From positions 62,001-126,000 of the forward strand of contig LATX02000192.1 in NCBI GenBank assembly GCA_001466705.2: 64,000 nt of DNA, read 5' to 3'. The notes below the pieces were generated by a model. It saw nothing but the letters and a program-made list of their open reading frames with translations. It did not search any database and had not been told where the DNA came from. Below are positions 24,535 to 35,900 of this stretch, piece after piece. This stretch comes from Moniliophthora roreri. Lineage: Eukaryota; Basidiomycota; Agaricomycetes; Agaricales; Marasmiaceae. The position numbers and the translations under genes were made by a program. Each line of letters begins with the position of its first letter. Positions within the stretch are counted from its first letter, which is position 1.

Positions 24535-25314
24535 GAGCCTGTTCAGATAAGATGCCAAAATTTTTGATTCTGACGTTTCGCATGTCGGAAACTGCCAGCA
24601 GCTGTTCCCACCACTATATTTCCTTATCCTCCTTTGTTATCTAGCAAAGTCCTGGTAGTTCTTTCATATCTACCTACCTATAAGCTATCTATGACATGGT
24701 GAGAATCATAAGATGTCAATTTGCTGTCAACATGAGGATACAAGGTCATGCAAAGCTCCCAATCCACTATGAAAGACATTGCCAAGTCACACAAGTTGCT
24801 GACAATAGCAAAATATAGCAGTATAGGCAGTTTTTACAGCCAACCACTCACATTACGATGACTGAAGGGATTCAGTATACGTTGAAAGAGGTCCCAAGGC
24901 CACAAGCGCTCAATCAAGCGCTCATCAGACGCCGATGTCGTAAGTGGTGGGTCTTTGACTACTTTTAATGAGCACTCACCCTTCCCAGGCTCTAATAACA
25001 TGCTGGGGAACTTATTATTGTATGTGAGGTGCTGTGAACAGCATATAGGATGTGGTTGAAAGGGTATAAATATTGTCTTGGTCACTTCTACATGCAGTTT
25101 GGGATTGTAGGAGATATTATTTGGGATATTGAGGGTTTAAAGAGTCTAGAGCATATATATGTATATTCTCATTGTCATCCTGATAATTCTGAGTACAAGG
25201 GAATGTCGAAAATATGGCCAGGAACCGAATGTAAGTGGTGGGAACGGGCGCCGGCAGTTTCCGACATGCGAAACGCGAGAATCAAAAATTTTGGCATCTT
25301 ATCCGAACAGGCTC
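24535..25314. mobile_element. PIF/Harbinger-like MITE (non-autonomous)
   Basis: A 780-bp element with terminal inverted repeats of about 80 bp beginning GAGCCTGTTC. It is flanked on both sides by TAA (24532-24534 and 25315-25317), the 3-bp target duplication typical of PIF/Harbinger. No transposase frame lies inside. The left repeat has lost several CpGs that the right repeat keeps. Confidence 0.8.
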
Positions 25315-25530
25315 TAAGAGATATGATACTTGCGTACTTCGGATGTGGAATTACAGTGAAATGGAGCCCGGATCGTGACAAAATGCACCTGACATGCCGG
25401 TATTTGCCGGTTGATCATCCCAACTGCTAGGGTCATATTACTTGCATCCCAGTACAGATAGTCATACATTGCGATAGTGATACATTGGGTATGAAGCCAA
25501 ATGATAGCGGAAACAGTAAGCTGCTTCGCT

Positions 25531-26256
25531 TCAAAACCCGATAGCTTCCCAGGATTGACTCGAAGCAGGATATTCCTTCACAAACTCTTTCACCCTGTTC
25601 CTCGCTGCGTTCACAAATGACTCGGGCAACCAAGATTCCTCTTCAGTCAACGTCTTATCTGCATGCCGAGCCCCCGCCAACTCCAACAATCTGAGCACGT
25701 CGGTGATATCCACGTATTGCTTCGCTCTCATGTGACTCTTGGGTGATTCTTTATGATCCGTCCACCCTTGCAGCTTCAACATCAGAAGCGGAACGAAGGG
25801 CATGAGTGGCCAACTCAGGGCGTTGTCGACGTAGATACGATCCGACGGAACATTAGGGATGTTCATGATGCCGGGAATCAGGAGATCCACTTTGCAGCTA
25901 CGTCGATAGTAGTGGCTGGTATTCAGCCGGTAGAAGAGTACGCGGTAGGTTGCGAAAGGATCTTTAGATGCAACGGTATAAAAGTTGGCATCCGCGATTA
26001 CGACTTGTCGCTTGAGCTCTTCTTGAGTCCAAGGGCTGTTCAGGACCACCATATCGACGTCCTGCAGCATGATATCAGACTATGAATGGATGATCGACGT
26101 GAACGAAAATCGTACATTTGGTAGTCTCGACATGCCATACGCGTGGCATGCGACGCTGCCCATTAGACAGCATTCCAAACCCAGCTTCTTCAGTACGTTG
26201 ATAACGGCGCGAGTTGTTCGTCTGATTTCTTCGGATGTAGCTTGGAAGCGAGGCAT
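25531..26256 (-). CDS. Nucleotidyltransferase-fold protein, copy 2
   Basis: Exons 26116-26256 (141 nt) and 25531-26061 (531 nt) give 223 residues, the same exon lengths as copy 1 at 14346-15074. It keeps MGSVACHAYG, then DVDMVVL at the start of exon 2 and SCKVDLL further on, so all three putative acidic positions are present. The block VPLLMLKLQGWTDHK matches the corresponding block of copy 1. It lies next to a third copy (26526-27280) and immediately right of the MITE. Function is unknown beyond the inferred fold; the intact frame and conserved acidic residues argue for selection rather than decay. Confidence 0.65.
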
Positions 26257-26525
26257 AGTCGCGAAAGACTGTCGGTCGTCAAACAGGTAGGTGCCGGCAA
26301 AGTAGGGTTTTGGGAAAGCAAAGCTAAATAGCTTGTGGCCTATCCCTCACCTTATATCCTATCAACCCCAAATTAAAGGAACCTTGCACGTTCGAGACGG
26401 CAAGCTATGATTTGAGTTACGCGGATCTGCCATTTAGTGGGCATGGTCAAACCTTACACGCATTGCATCAAACTCTGAATTGGGTCTAGCCCGATATACA
26501 GCAAACGTCTGGTTGTAAGCTCAAC

Positions 26526-27280
26526 CTAGAGTCCGATAGCCACCCATTGACTTCTCGTGTCCGGATACGACTTTACGAATTCCCGCACATTCCTCTTCCC
26601 TGTAGAGATGAATGCAGCGTGAGGCCACGAACCGTCTTCTTCCAGTTTGATATCCGGATACTTCCTCTTCAACACCATCAACATCTCGATAATAGCCTTT
26701 GCAAGCTCCTCGGCCCGCTCAGCGTTCGTCCTTGCCTTCGCCCACCTCTGCAACTGTAGCATCATTAAGGGAATTTGTGGCAATAGCGGGTGACCATTGT
26801 AGTTGCGAATGCGGTCTTCGGGTATGGCCTTAATATGCATGCGTTGGGGAAATTGGAAGTCAACTTTGTAGCTGCGTCCAGGGCGATACGATCTGCCCGG
26901 TTGGTACATCCTTTTACCAGCATCCTTATTTGGAGTTACCCAGTAAAAGAGGGTTTGGTATATTTCGCTCGGATTACTGGGAAGTAGGAGGTAGAAATTT
27001 GGATCTTTGGCAACAATCCTGGATTTCAGGGTGTCTTCTGAGATATTAGGGCTGAGAATAGCGACGTCGATTGTCTACATGTCCCAGAAATGATTATTAA
27101 ATTGAAGAAAAAAGGCAAAATGTACAAGCGACGTACCGTTGGTATCACTGTGCTCCCATAACAATAGCAAGCAGCGCTACCCGCAAGACAAAATCGGTAC
27201 TTTAGCTTTTGAAGGACGAGGATAAGTGCTTGTATAGCACTATTTGCGTCGTTGTTGGTAAGAGAGTACTTCTGCGGCAT
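26526..27280 (-). CDS. Nucleotidyltransferase-fold protein, copy 3 (diverged)
   Basis: Exons 27137-27280 and 26526-27074 give 230 residues. The Gly-Ser motif is kept as AGSAACYCYG. The second exon begins TIDVAIL where copies 1 and 2 have DVDIVLL or DVDMVVL, so the first acidic residue is replaced by Thr. YKVDFQF fills the third position. The Leu-rich block is IPLMMLQLQRWAKAR. The open frame with one missing ligand suggests a catalytically inactive or altered relative. It is tandem to copy 2 with about 270 nt between them. Confidence 0.6.
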
Positions 27281-27994
27281 TCTGGTGAATAGTCGGTCTT
27301 GTATGTCGATATGGGCCACTTATAAGTCGTGGCAGGCGCCTCGTGGATACCTTGTGGAACCTTGTGGTCAGATAATCTTAACTTGAAGTATTTAAACCTT
27401 GATTCTGTGACGTGTGAATGGTCAGTACAAGCGATAGGAAGTACTATCTCTATGCTTATCGATCTTGCCTCATTCCAGCACGGTATTCCGTCAATAACGT
27501 TAACCATCCGTTCATGCCTACTAAAAATGGTGCAGAAACGGGGTCACCGTACACAATCGAAAGACATTCTACGATAAACGTCACCGTGATGGTCGAGAAT
27601 CAACTTGCGTTAGCACTCGTAAGCGCCTGAGGCAACAAATATCCAATAACAACCCCATCTTTTCAAACCATCACAATCTCATAGCAAGTTCGAACCTCCA
27701 ATCGGAAGGCTTCGATATCCTGCCTTGAAATCATCCTTGGTGGAAATCTGGAGCTCTTTGAACTCGAACAGCGTTCGCCGAAGCCTATTTCAGTACCTTT
27801 TTCCCGAGTCAGTGGTTTGAGTCACCATCATCATGAGATCAGTGATACCTATCTATTTTGGCCTCTACCAAGCCTTTACCGAGTTTTTGAATTAATGACA
27901 TAGCATTCTGAACATTACAAAGCCCCAGTTGGTAATCGACGCCGCTCTATATATATGGAAGCACCATTCGTCAGCGACTTGTTCACGTCCCATC
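27281..27994. other. Divergent promoter interval, nothing else recognised
   Basis: It separates the minus-strand nucleotidyltransferase-fold gene from the plus-strand CoA-transferase-like gene and presumably holds both promoters. A TATA-like TATATATGG lies at about 27949, some 40 nt before the ATG at 27995. Confidence 0.4.
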
Positions 27995-30017
27995 ATGCCG
28001 ACGTACTCTGTACCTACCGAAGCTTTCAACTTGCTGAAAGATAGACTCATTGAAAGCCCTTTCCACGCCTCAATTCCTCCAGAGATCCACAAAATATACC
28101 ATCTCGTCGAATACCAAGGATCAGATGAACCATCTGTGCCCGTCAACTGGCGTCTTGCAGAGAGTATATCCGCACTGAAAGGCTTTCAGGCGTGCATGGT
28201 GAACGTCCTATTAATGAGAAAGTACGGGATACCGCCGCAGAAGGTGATAATAAACACGTAGGTCTCATCCACGACCCTCGTCACTATTCGATTGCTGTCA
28301 ACTGATGCTAATTAACATAGGGATCATGCACCTCTCATCTTCATGAGCTGGGCATTGCCTGAAATCGTTGTAAATGGAAAAATTGTGACTGTTTCCGACA
28401 CGGAGGAGTTCTCCAAGCTATTCCCTCCACAGATGAAAGATCCACATTATCAGCTGCCGCATAATCTTGCGTGTACCAATATCTACAAGACAAAGGATGG
28501 AAAATTCTATCACATACATGGTGCGTATCACGCTATTGAGACCAGATACGGTCGCTGACTGATTGCTACAGGTAGTCTGGATTCAACACCGACTCAAGCC
28601 GCCCTCGGTATTCCACATGTGTATGATATCAAGCCTGGGGATAGTGTTTACTCCATTTACGAAGAAAAGGTTGCTCAGCTAGATTCGCATGTCATCGACA
28701 AGTTGATGAACGACCAATATCGCCAAGCGGGAACGATATGTCAATCCATTGGGGAGTACCTATCCAGCGAGCACGGAAAGGCTAATGCACACGTCGGGTT
28801 ATACGAGGTACACCATGTCCCGAATCCGTCCCAAAAGTCTACCTGGTGGGCCATGCCTGATGGTGTTCAGTCTGATCCATCCCGTCCACTGTTCGGACTC
28901 AAGGTGGTGGACCTGACTCGCATTATTGCAGGACCAACCATAGGACGGGAGCTGGCCGAGTTGGGTGCCAGTGTAATGAGAATTACATCGCCGAATGTGA
29001 GCGACATGCAGTTTGTGAACTTCGACCTGGGCTGGGGAAAATGGAATGCATATCTGGATCTGAAGCGGGAAGACGATAGGTCGAGGCTGAGAGATTTGAT
29101 AAAAGAGTGTGACGTTGTTATTGAAGGGTATAGACCTGGGGTGATGAGGAAGTGGGGCTTTGGGAAGGAGGATATCCTGAAGATGGTCGAGCATAGGGAC
29201 AAAGGGATCGTATATGTTCATGAGAATTGCTATGTGAGTTTATTTAAATTTTGTATAAGGGAAGCAGTTTGTCAATGCATATCTAGGGCTGGAATGGACC
29301 GTTATCTTACCGCTCGGGTTGGCAGCAAATCAGTGACGCAGTACGTGCTGTATTTTTGCGATAAACCAATGCTCACGCCATTATGCAGCATTGCGGTTTA
29401 TCTTTGGAATACGGGCGGGCGATGGGTCATGACGAGCCGGTAAGTCCTGTTTTCCCGCACTTAGACTATGGGTAAGGATTTGAGCGCATCCAGATACTGG
29501 AAGACTCTGACGCTATCCTACATAGGACCGGAGTTGCCGGATCAATAGGAGCTATACAAGCTCTTATTGAGCGCGGGGACAAAGGAGGTTCATATGTCGT
29601 AGACGTGAGCCCATGCAACTGCTATTGTTTGGACTTTCCAAATAACCATTGGCGGAACAGGTTGCTCTGACTTATTATGGTCAATGGCTGATCAAGTCAT
29701 GTGGCACATACTCTCGGGAAGTATGGAATCATCTGTGGGAGAGGCACGGAAAACCGGTCTTTCGCCACAAAGATAATATGGACGTCACAGTACCAGCGGT
29801 TTTTGGTCTTCTAAAAAGGAATGCCCCGGAGTTATTCAACTCTGATTTCTTCGAAACTAGACAAAACACAGCTATCGGTACTTTTGTCAGAACTACAAAG
29901 CCTATTGTCAAGTACCCGGATGGCGTAGTGAAGTTGGGATTCAACGTAGGATGTCGTCCGAACGGTGTTGATCAACCTCAATGGCCATTTGACTTAATGA
30001 CAGAGATAATCAAGTGA
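27995..30017 (+). CDS. Class III CoA-transferase / alpha-methylacyl-CoA racemase-like protein, copy A
   Basis: Exons 27995-28257, 28321-28520, 28572-29233, 29287-29340, 29389-29471, 29526-29604 and 29661-30017 give 565 residues. The CaiB/BaiF core starts at about residue 240 (LFGLKVVDLTRIIAGPTIGR, ELGASVMRI). It continues with CDVVIEGYRPGVMRKWGFG, then GWNGPLSYRSGWQQISDA, and ends with VKLGFNVGCRPNGVDQP. Family members move CoA between acids or racemise 2-methylacyl-CoAs. In the segment where the bacterial and racemase families carry their catalytic Asp after Gly (as in GHD), this protein has GWQQ, so chemistry may differ. Copy B at 30725-32750 has the same exon lengths throughout. There is no peroxisomal or mitochondrial signal that can be called by eye. 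Confidence 0.85.
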
Positions 30018-30724
30018 TTTTAGCCTAATGTAATAATACAAGTAGTACTCTTCAGTTCGCGCTTTTCATCGTGTGCAGTTTGAATGCCGACGTGACGCGT
30101 CAAAGTCACATGGCATCAGGATGACGTCACGTGGTATTTCCGACCTTTTTGCGGCCTTTTGGGCCGAAATGCCGCACACAATCCACCACCACGGCGGCTA
30201 ATCTTAGTGCGCAATTTTCATCTGCATCTCACATTTATCTTTTCAAACCATTGCGAGAGTTCAAGGCTAAGCTTCGAGGAATATAATCAAAGGGGTATGT
30301 AGCGGATACAGGCACGAGGCATGATATATGATACGTCGAGGAAAGTTATTCAGGTTACACGTAAGTTTTCAACGGAACTTATTGACTCGCTCAACCTCCC
30401 GCAGTTCGACTATGCATGATGTCGCTACCATTCATCTTTCGCTCTACTGCGGTCCGTTGGCGATGCACAAGGGCTAGCATTCGAGTCAACTTCCGTTTCC
30501 AGACTGAATAGTTAGCTCACGAGTTGTTCGGCATCTCGTTGTAACCGGAGTTTACATTTTTAGCAGCATCATAACTCAGCGACTGCCGATAGAGAACAGT
30601 GATTGGACGACATCAATCATGATCATAGAAGGCTTCGTTCCCTGTTCCCGTTGCGACTGCTAGGTATAAAGAACCTGTCCTGAGTTGTGGATGCGCTGCC
30701 CGGCTGACAGCCTCTCTTACCATT
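30018..30724. other. Intergenic between tandem CoA-transferase-like copies
   Basis: No gene recognised. The last 200 nt probably contain the promoter of copy B, with TATAAAG at about 30666, some 60 nt before the ATG. Confidence 0.4.
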
Positions 30725-32750
30725 ATGTCGACATACTCTGTGCCTGCCGAAGCTTTCAGGTTGTTGAAAGACGGACTCATCGACAATCCTCTTCATTCCT
30801 CCGCTCCTCCCGAAGTCCGTGAGGTATATAATTTGGTTGAATACCAAGGATCAAACGACCCCTCTGTCCCGATCAACTGGCGCTTTGCAGAAAGTATCTC
30901 TGCAATCAAAGGATCTCAGGCGTGTATGGTCAACGTCTTACTGAAGAAAAAGTATGGAATATCGCCACAGAAGGTGATCATCAACACGTACGTTCCCTGT
31001 ACAGCAGCCTTCCATCATTCAATCACTGATCAAGATTCCACGCAACAGAGACCACGCTTGTCTCATCTTCATGAGTTATGCCTTATCTCAAATCGATCCC
31101 GACGGAAAGAAAATCACAGTTTACAATTTCGAGGAATTCAACAAGCTGTTCCCATCCCAAATGAGGGATCCTCATTACAGGTCACCACACAATTCTGCAT
31201 GTACGAACATTTACAAGACGAGGGACGGAAGATTTTATCATATCCACGGTAAGTGCACCCTTCTGGCAGTTTCTGCAACTAACGACGGCTAAACTATTCG
31301 GATAGGCAGTCTGGATGCAACCCAAACCCAAGCTGCTCTTGGTATTCCCCATGTGTACGATGTCAAGCCTGGAGATACTGTGCATTCAATTTACGCAGAG
31401 AAGGTCGCTCAGTACGATGCATCTACCCTTGACAAACTGATGAACGATGAATATCGTCAAGCGGGAACGATATGCCAATCCACCGAGGAGTATCTATCCA
31501 GCGAGCACGGAAAGGCTAATGCGCATGTTGGTCTCTACGAGGTACACCATATACCAAATCCATCTCAGAAGTCTACGTGGTGGACCATGCCTGAGGGTAC
31601 TCAACCCGACCCATCTCGTCCACTATTTGGTCTCAAAGTGGTGGATCTGACCCGTATTATTGCCGCCCCGACCATAGGACGGGAGCTGGCCGAGTTGGGT
31701 GCTAGTGTAATGCGCATCACATCTCCCAACGTGAGTGATGTACAGGGTTTGAATTTCGACCTGGGCTGGGGTAAATGGAGTACACATCTGGATCTGAAGC
31801 AGGAGGGAGATCGGGAAAAATTGAGGGCGTTGATAAAGGAGTGCGACATCGTAATTGAAGGGTATCGGCCTGGAGCCATGAAGAAATGGGGATTTGGGAA
31901 GGAAGACATCTTAAATATGATTGAAGGAAGAGAGAAAGGTATTATCTATGTTCACGAGAATTGCTACGTGAGTGTACTCCTTATCTTTGATTGAGAAAAC
32001 TCAATTCGTGGTTAGGGCTGGAATGGACCTTTATCCTACCGCTCAGGATGGCAACAGATCAGTGACGCGGTGCGATACAATCTATTTTCCTGGGTTGACG
32101 TACACGATTCTCAACTTTCATGCAGCACTGTGGAGTATCATTGGAATATGGATGTGCCATGGGACACGAGGAAGCCGTTACGCCCATTTTCCCCAATTCA
32201 GATTATTGGTCAGTACTTGGTTCCGACTATCACTGAGGTATACTGATTTTGTTCTAGTACCGGAGTCGCGGGAGCCATTGGAGCGATTCAGGCTATCATT
32301 GAGCGCGGCGAAAAAGGAGGTTCGTTCGTTGTGGATGTAAATAATTATTTCCGTCCTCCGTTCGATCTCGTTGCTGAAATATTGGCGTTACAGGTCGCTC
32401 TGAATTATTATTCTCAGTGGCTCGTCAAAACATGTGGCACTTACTCCCTGGAAGTATGGGAAAAAGTGTGGAACAAGCACGGAAGGCCGGTGTTCCACCA
32501 TAAGGATGACATGCTTATTTCAATGCCGGTGGGTTTCGGACTTCTCATGAAGAACACGCCAAGCTTGTTCAATCCTTCGTTCTTTGAGACCAGGGATAAC
32601 AAAGCAATAGGTGCTTCTGTGAAGACTGTCAAGCCAATCGTGAATTTCCCGGACGGCGCAGTGAAGTTGAGATTCAATGTAGGATGTCGTCCCAATGGCG
32701 TTGACCAACCAAGGTGGCCTGCAGACTTGAGGACAGAAATTGTTGCGTAG
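30725..32750 (+). CDS. Class III CoA-transferase / alpha-methylacyl-CoA racemase-like protein, copy B
   Basis: Exons 30725-30987, 31049-31248, 31306-31967, 32016-32069, 32126-32208, 32258-32336 and 32394-32750 give 565 residues. Exon lengths (263, 200, 662, 54, 83, 79 and 357 nt) are identical to copy A, while intron sequences have diverged, so this is a tandem duplication of some age with both frames maintained. The same blocks are present: ELGASVMRI, EGYRPGAMKKWGFG, GWNGPLSYRSGWQQISDA, PIFPNSDYCTGVAGAIGA and a C-terminus with GCRPNGVDQP. Gln again replaces the expected catalytic Asp. Whether the copies differ in substrate or expression cannot be seen. Confidence 0.85.
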
Positions 32751-32958
32751 ATAAAATATCTATATGTACTTGTGCGCAAAAAAATCTGCCGGGATTGCTG
32801 CTAAACATGGCTGTATAAGCGACGCGTATCGAAAAAAGGACACTACGCGTTTAGGTCACGTGTCTACTTTAGGGCAGGTGTCTGTCACATCAACGACGTG
32901 TCATTGGATTTCCACAATCGACGCCGACAAATTCCTCTCACAGCTCTCTTCTCATAGA

Positions 32959-35900
32959 ATGAAACTCAAGGAGATCCACAGGACCTCGACTTTTGCGTGG
33001 TCTCCGTCCACATCTCTACCCCTCATAGCTACTGGATCTGTAGCTGGCGCGCTCGACGAATCTTTCAGTAACGAGAGTCAACTCGAGATATGGGCCCCCG
33101 ATTTTTTGGACAAGGACGAATTCGACCTAGGTGTTGAAGGACAGAGTGGGCCGAAGGGAGTTGTGAAGGATACTTCAAGGTATGCTGTTCAATCTTATCG
33201 GAAAGTAGCAGAGATTAATACAGACCGACAGATTCAATCGTCTGACATGGGGTTACGTAGATCCTAGTAGACCACGCGGAGTCATTGCTGCTGGGATGGA
33301 AAATGGTGAATTGGCACTATGGGATCCTTCGAAGATACTCGCAGGCGAGAGGTACGTGGGGCTCTGGGTCAGAAAACATATACAATTAACGGTTCAACCA
33401 TTACAGTGCCACAGATTCACTCCTTCTGAGGAATAGTCAACACACCGGGCCAGTTCGTGCTCTCGACTTTAATCCTATACAGACAAATCTACTCTCTTCG
33501 GGAGCAGTTGGCGGAGAGGTGCGCGGTTTGATGCAGGAGTCACCTCGCGCTTGGTCTAATCTTTCTACAGGTGTATATTTGGGACTTGAAAGATCCTAGT
33601 AAACCATATACTCCCACTCCTGGCACGCGATCCACAAAACTCGATGAAATCACGTCAGTAGCATGGAATCAGCAAGTCCAGTACGTCCTCGCCGGAGCCA
33701 GCAGCACAGGCTATACCGTTGTCTGGGATTTACGTGGAAAGCGAGAAGTCGTTGCTCTGGCTTATGGTGGTGGGGCTGGGACGCTTGCTGGTCAAATGAA
33801 CGTTGCCGGTAATGGAATGGCCGCAGGTGGTAGAAGGGGTATGAGCGCGATTGCCTGGCACCCTGATAATGTAAGAAGATTCACGTTTCACACATAGAGC
33901 TCTGTGGCTGAATTATCAATTTTCAGGCGACGAGACTGGTCACTGCCTCGGAAGATGACTCCTCTCCCATCATCATGGTTTGGGATCTTCGTAACGCTCG
34001 CGCTCCAGAGAAGGTTTGGTTTTTCATCTACAGGTTAGTATGAGCTAAGGTCTTCTCCAGATTCTCACGGGACATGAAAAAGGCGTTCTGTCACTGTCAT
34101 GGTGCAAGCAAGACGCTGACCTGCTCCTGTCGTGCGGCAAAGACAATCGCGCCCTATGTTGGAACCCTCAAACGTCGGAAATCATCGGCGAATTGCCCTC
34201 AGCCGACAACTGGGCCTTCCAAGTCGAGTGGTGTCCTCGAAATCCAGATCTCCTTGCCACCGCATTCTTCGATGGCACCATTGGCATTCATTCTATCCAA
34301 TCAACCAACGAGTCGTCTGCAGGCGACACTGCCGCTGCCGCTGTGCAGCCTCGCGCAGACGGCTCTGATATCTTCGATGTGCCAGGATTCTCCCGCACGT
34401 CTCAGAGTGGAACGTTATCGTTAAAGCAGCCACCGAAGTGGCTTCGTCGGCCGGCCTCTGCGACATTTGGATTCGGCGGCAAACTTGTCAGCGTTTCCAA
34501 CCTCCCGTCAGCCCAAGGCAAGAATCAGAGTGGCGTCGTTCACATTCGGAAGGTTGTTACCGAAGATGAGCTCGTTGCTCGCGCAAGCAAGCTTCAGGCA
34601 GCAATCGAAGGAGAAGCATTGAAGGAGTTTGCTCAGCAGAAGAGCGGAGAACATAACGCTGGAGAAGAAGCTTGGAAAGCTCTATTGAGCTTATATCAGG
34701 CCGACTCCCGGGACGAGCTCATCAGCCTGCTGGGTTTTTCGAAGGCTGAAGTTGCGGCACGAGTTGCTGAAGCAGTAGAGAAACTGAAGGCGGCACAGAC
34801 TCCCCGCACAATCGAGCAGGATCTCGCATATTTTCGACCACCTGTCGTTTCCTTCCTTGAACCGGAGACTGAGGTGCCCGTGTCTGGTATTGAGTCGGCC
34901 GGAGAGGATATGACGGAAAAGGGCACTGACGAGGATACCGAGGCTACGCCTGAAGCAGACAATGCCAGTCTGGAGAAGACACCTTCTGAAGTCAGCGTTG
35001 GTGCATCAGATGCTACCAGCGCTGCTGCGCGCTTAGCCGAAACCGAGTCCAACACGACCGTGCCCTCGCTTTTTGGAGACGATAATGCTCCGGGCCAACC
35101 CGACGCTCAAGACGACTTCTTCAGCACAATCTCGAACGTATCAACAATCGGTGGAGGGGACGGCGATTCGCAGAGAGTATTGGTTCCACACCATAGCTAT
35201 GGTTTGGACTCGTCTGTTGCTGCAACAATTGGGTCGAGGCCTTCTTCAGTAGCTTCAGAAGCTCTCAAGAGCAACACATTCAGGATCTATCCAGCAGACG
35301 AATCGGAAACCGAGAGGCTCGTCACGAAAGCCCTCGTTCTCGGTGACTTTAGCTCTGCCGTCGATCTCTGCCTTTCTTCTGATCGATTCGCCGACGCGTT
35401 GTTGCTTGCTGTCCGAGGCGGTCCAGAGCTCCTTCAAAAGACCCAAAAGGCCTACTTCGAGAGACAAACCATGACCTCTCCTTATCTCAGGCTCTTCCAG
35501 AGCATCGTCAGCAATGACCTCGCAGATATTGTCCAGAATGCGGATTTGGCAGAATGGCAAGAGATTTTCGTTGTGCTGTGCACATTTGCTTCGAAAGAGG
35601 AGTTTGGTGGCCTGGCTGAACAATTGGGAAGGAGGATGGAGTTCCAATACACGATTGCCAAGGGTGTCAGTGCTGGAGAGCTCCAAGCTGAGGACGCGGA
35701 GAAAGACAAGGCTACCGAGTATAGGAAGAACGCGACCTTGACGTATCTTGCTGCTGCTAGGCTCGAGAGGCTTGTCAACATTTGGGCGGAGGAGATGGCA
35801 GAAGAGGAGACTACCCTTCTCAACAGCGAGTCTAGCTCGCATTTCGCTGCTCACGCTCACGCCCTTCAGACCTTTATCGAGAAGGTTACTGTCTTCCGCT

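Larger units (their letters stand above)
18950..24600. repeat. CpG-depleted decayed repeat block
   Basis: Across about 5.5 kb CpG is almost absent (a few dozen at most by eye) while TpG and CpA are abundant, unlike both flanks. The block contains the inverted repeats at 19.43-19.90 and 22.65-23.12 kb, a relic of a DUF6534 gene segment at 24.1 kb, and an AAT microsatellite. No intact transposase or reverse transcriptase frame is visible. The pattern fits deamination of methylated CpG in silenced repeats. Confidence 0.75.

Noticed and set aside
18950..24600. Repeat-induced point mutation of the ascomycete type as the cause of decay
   Set aside because: Losses seen in the paired copies are concentrated at CpG rather than generally at CpA, so CpG methylation decay fits better.
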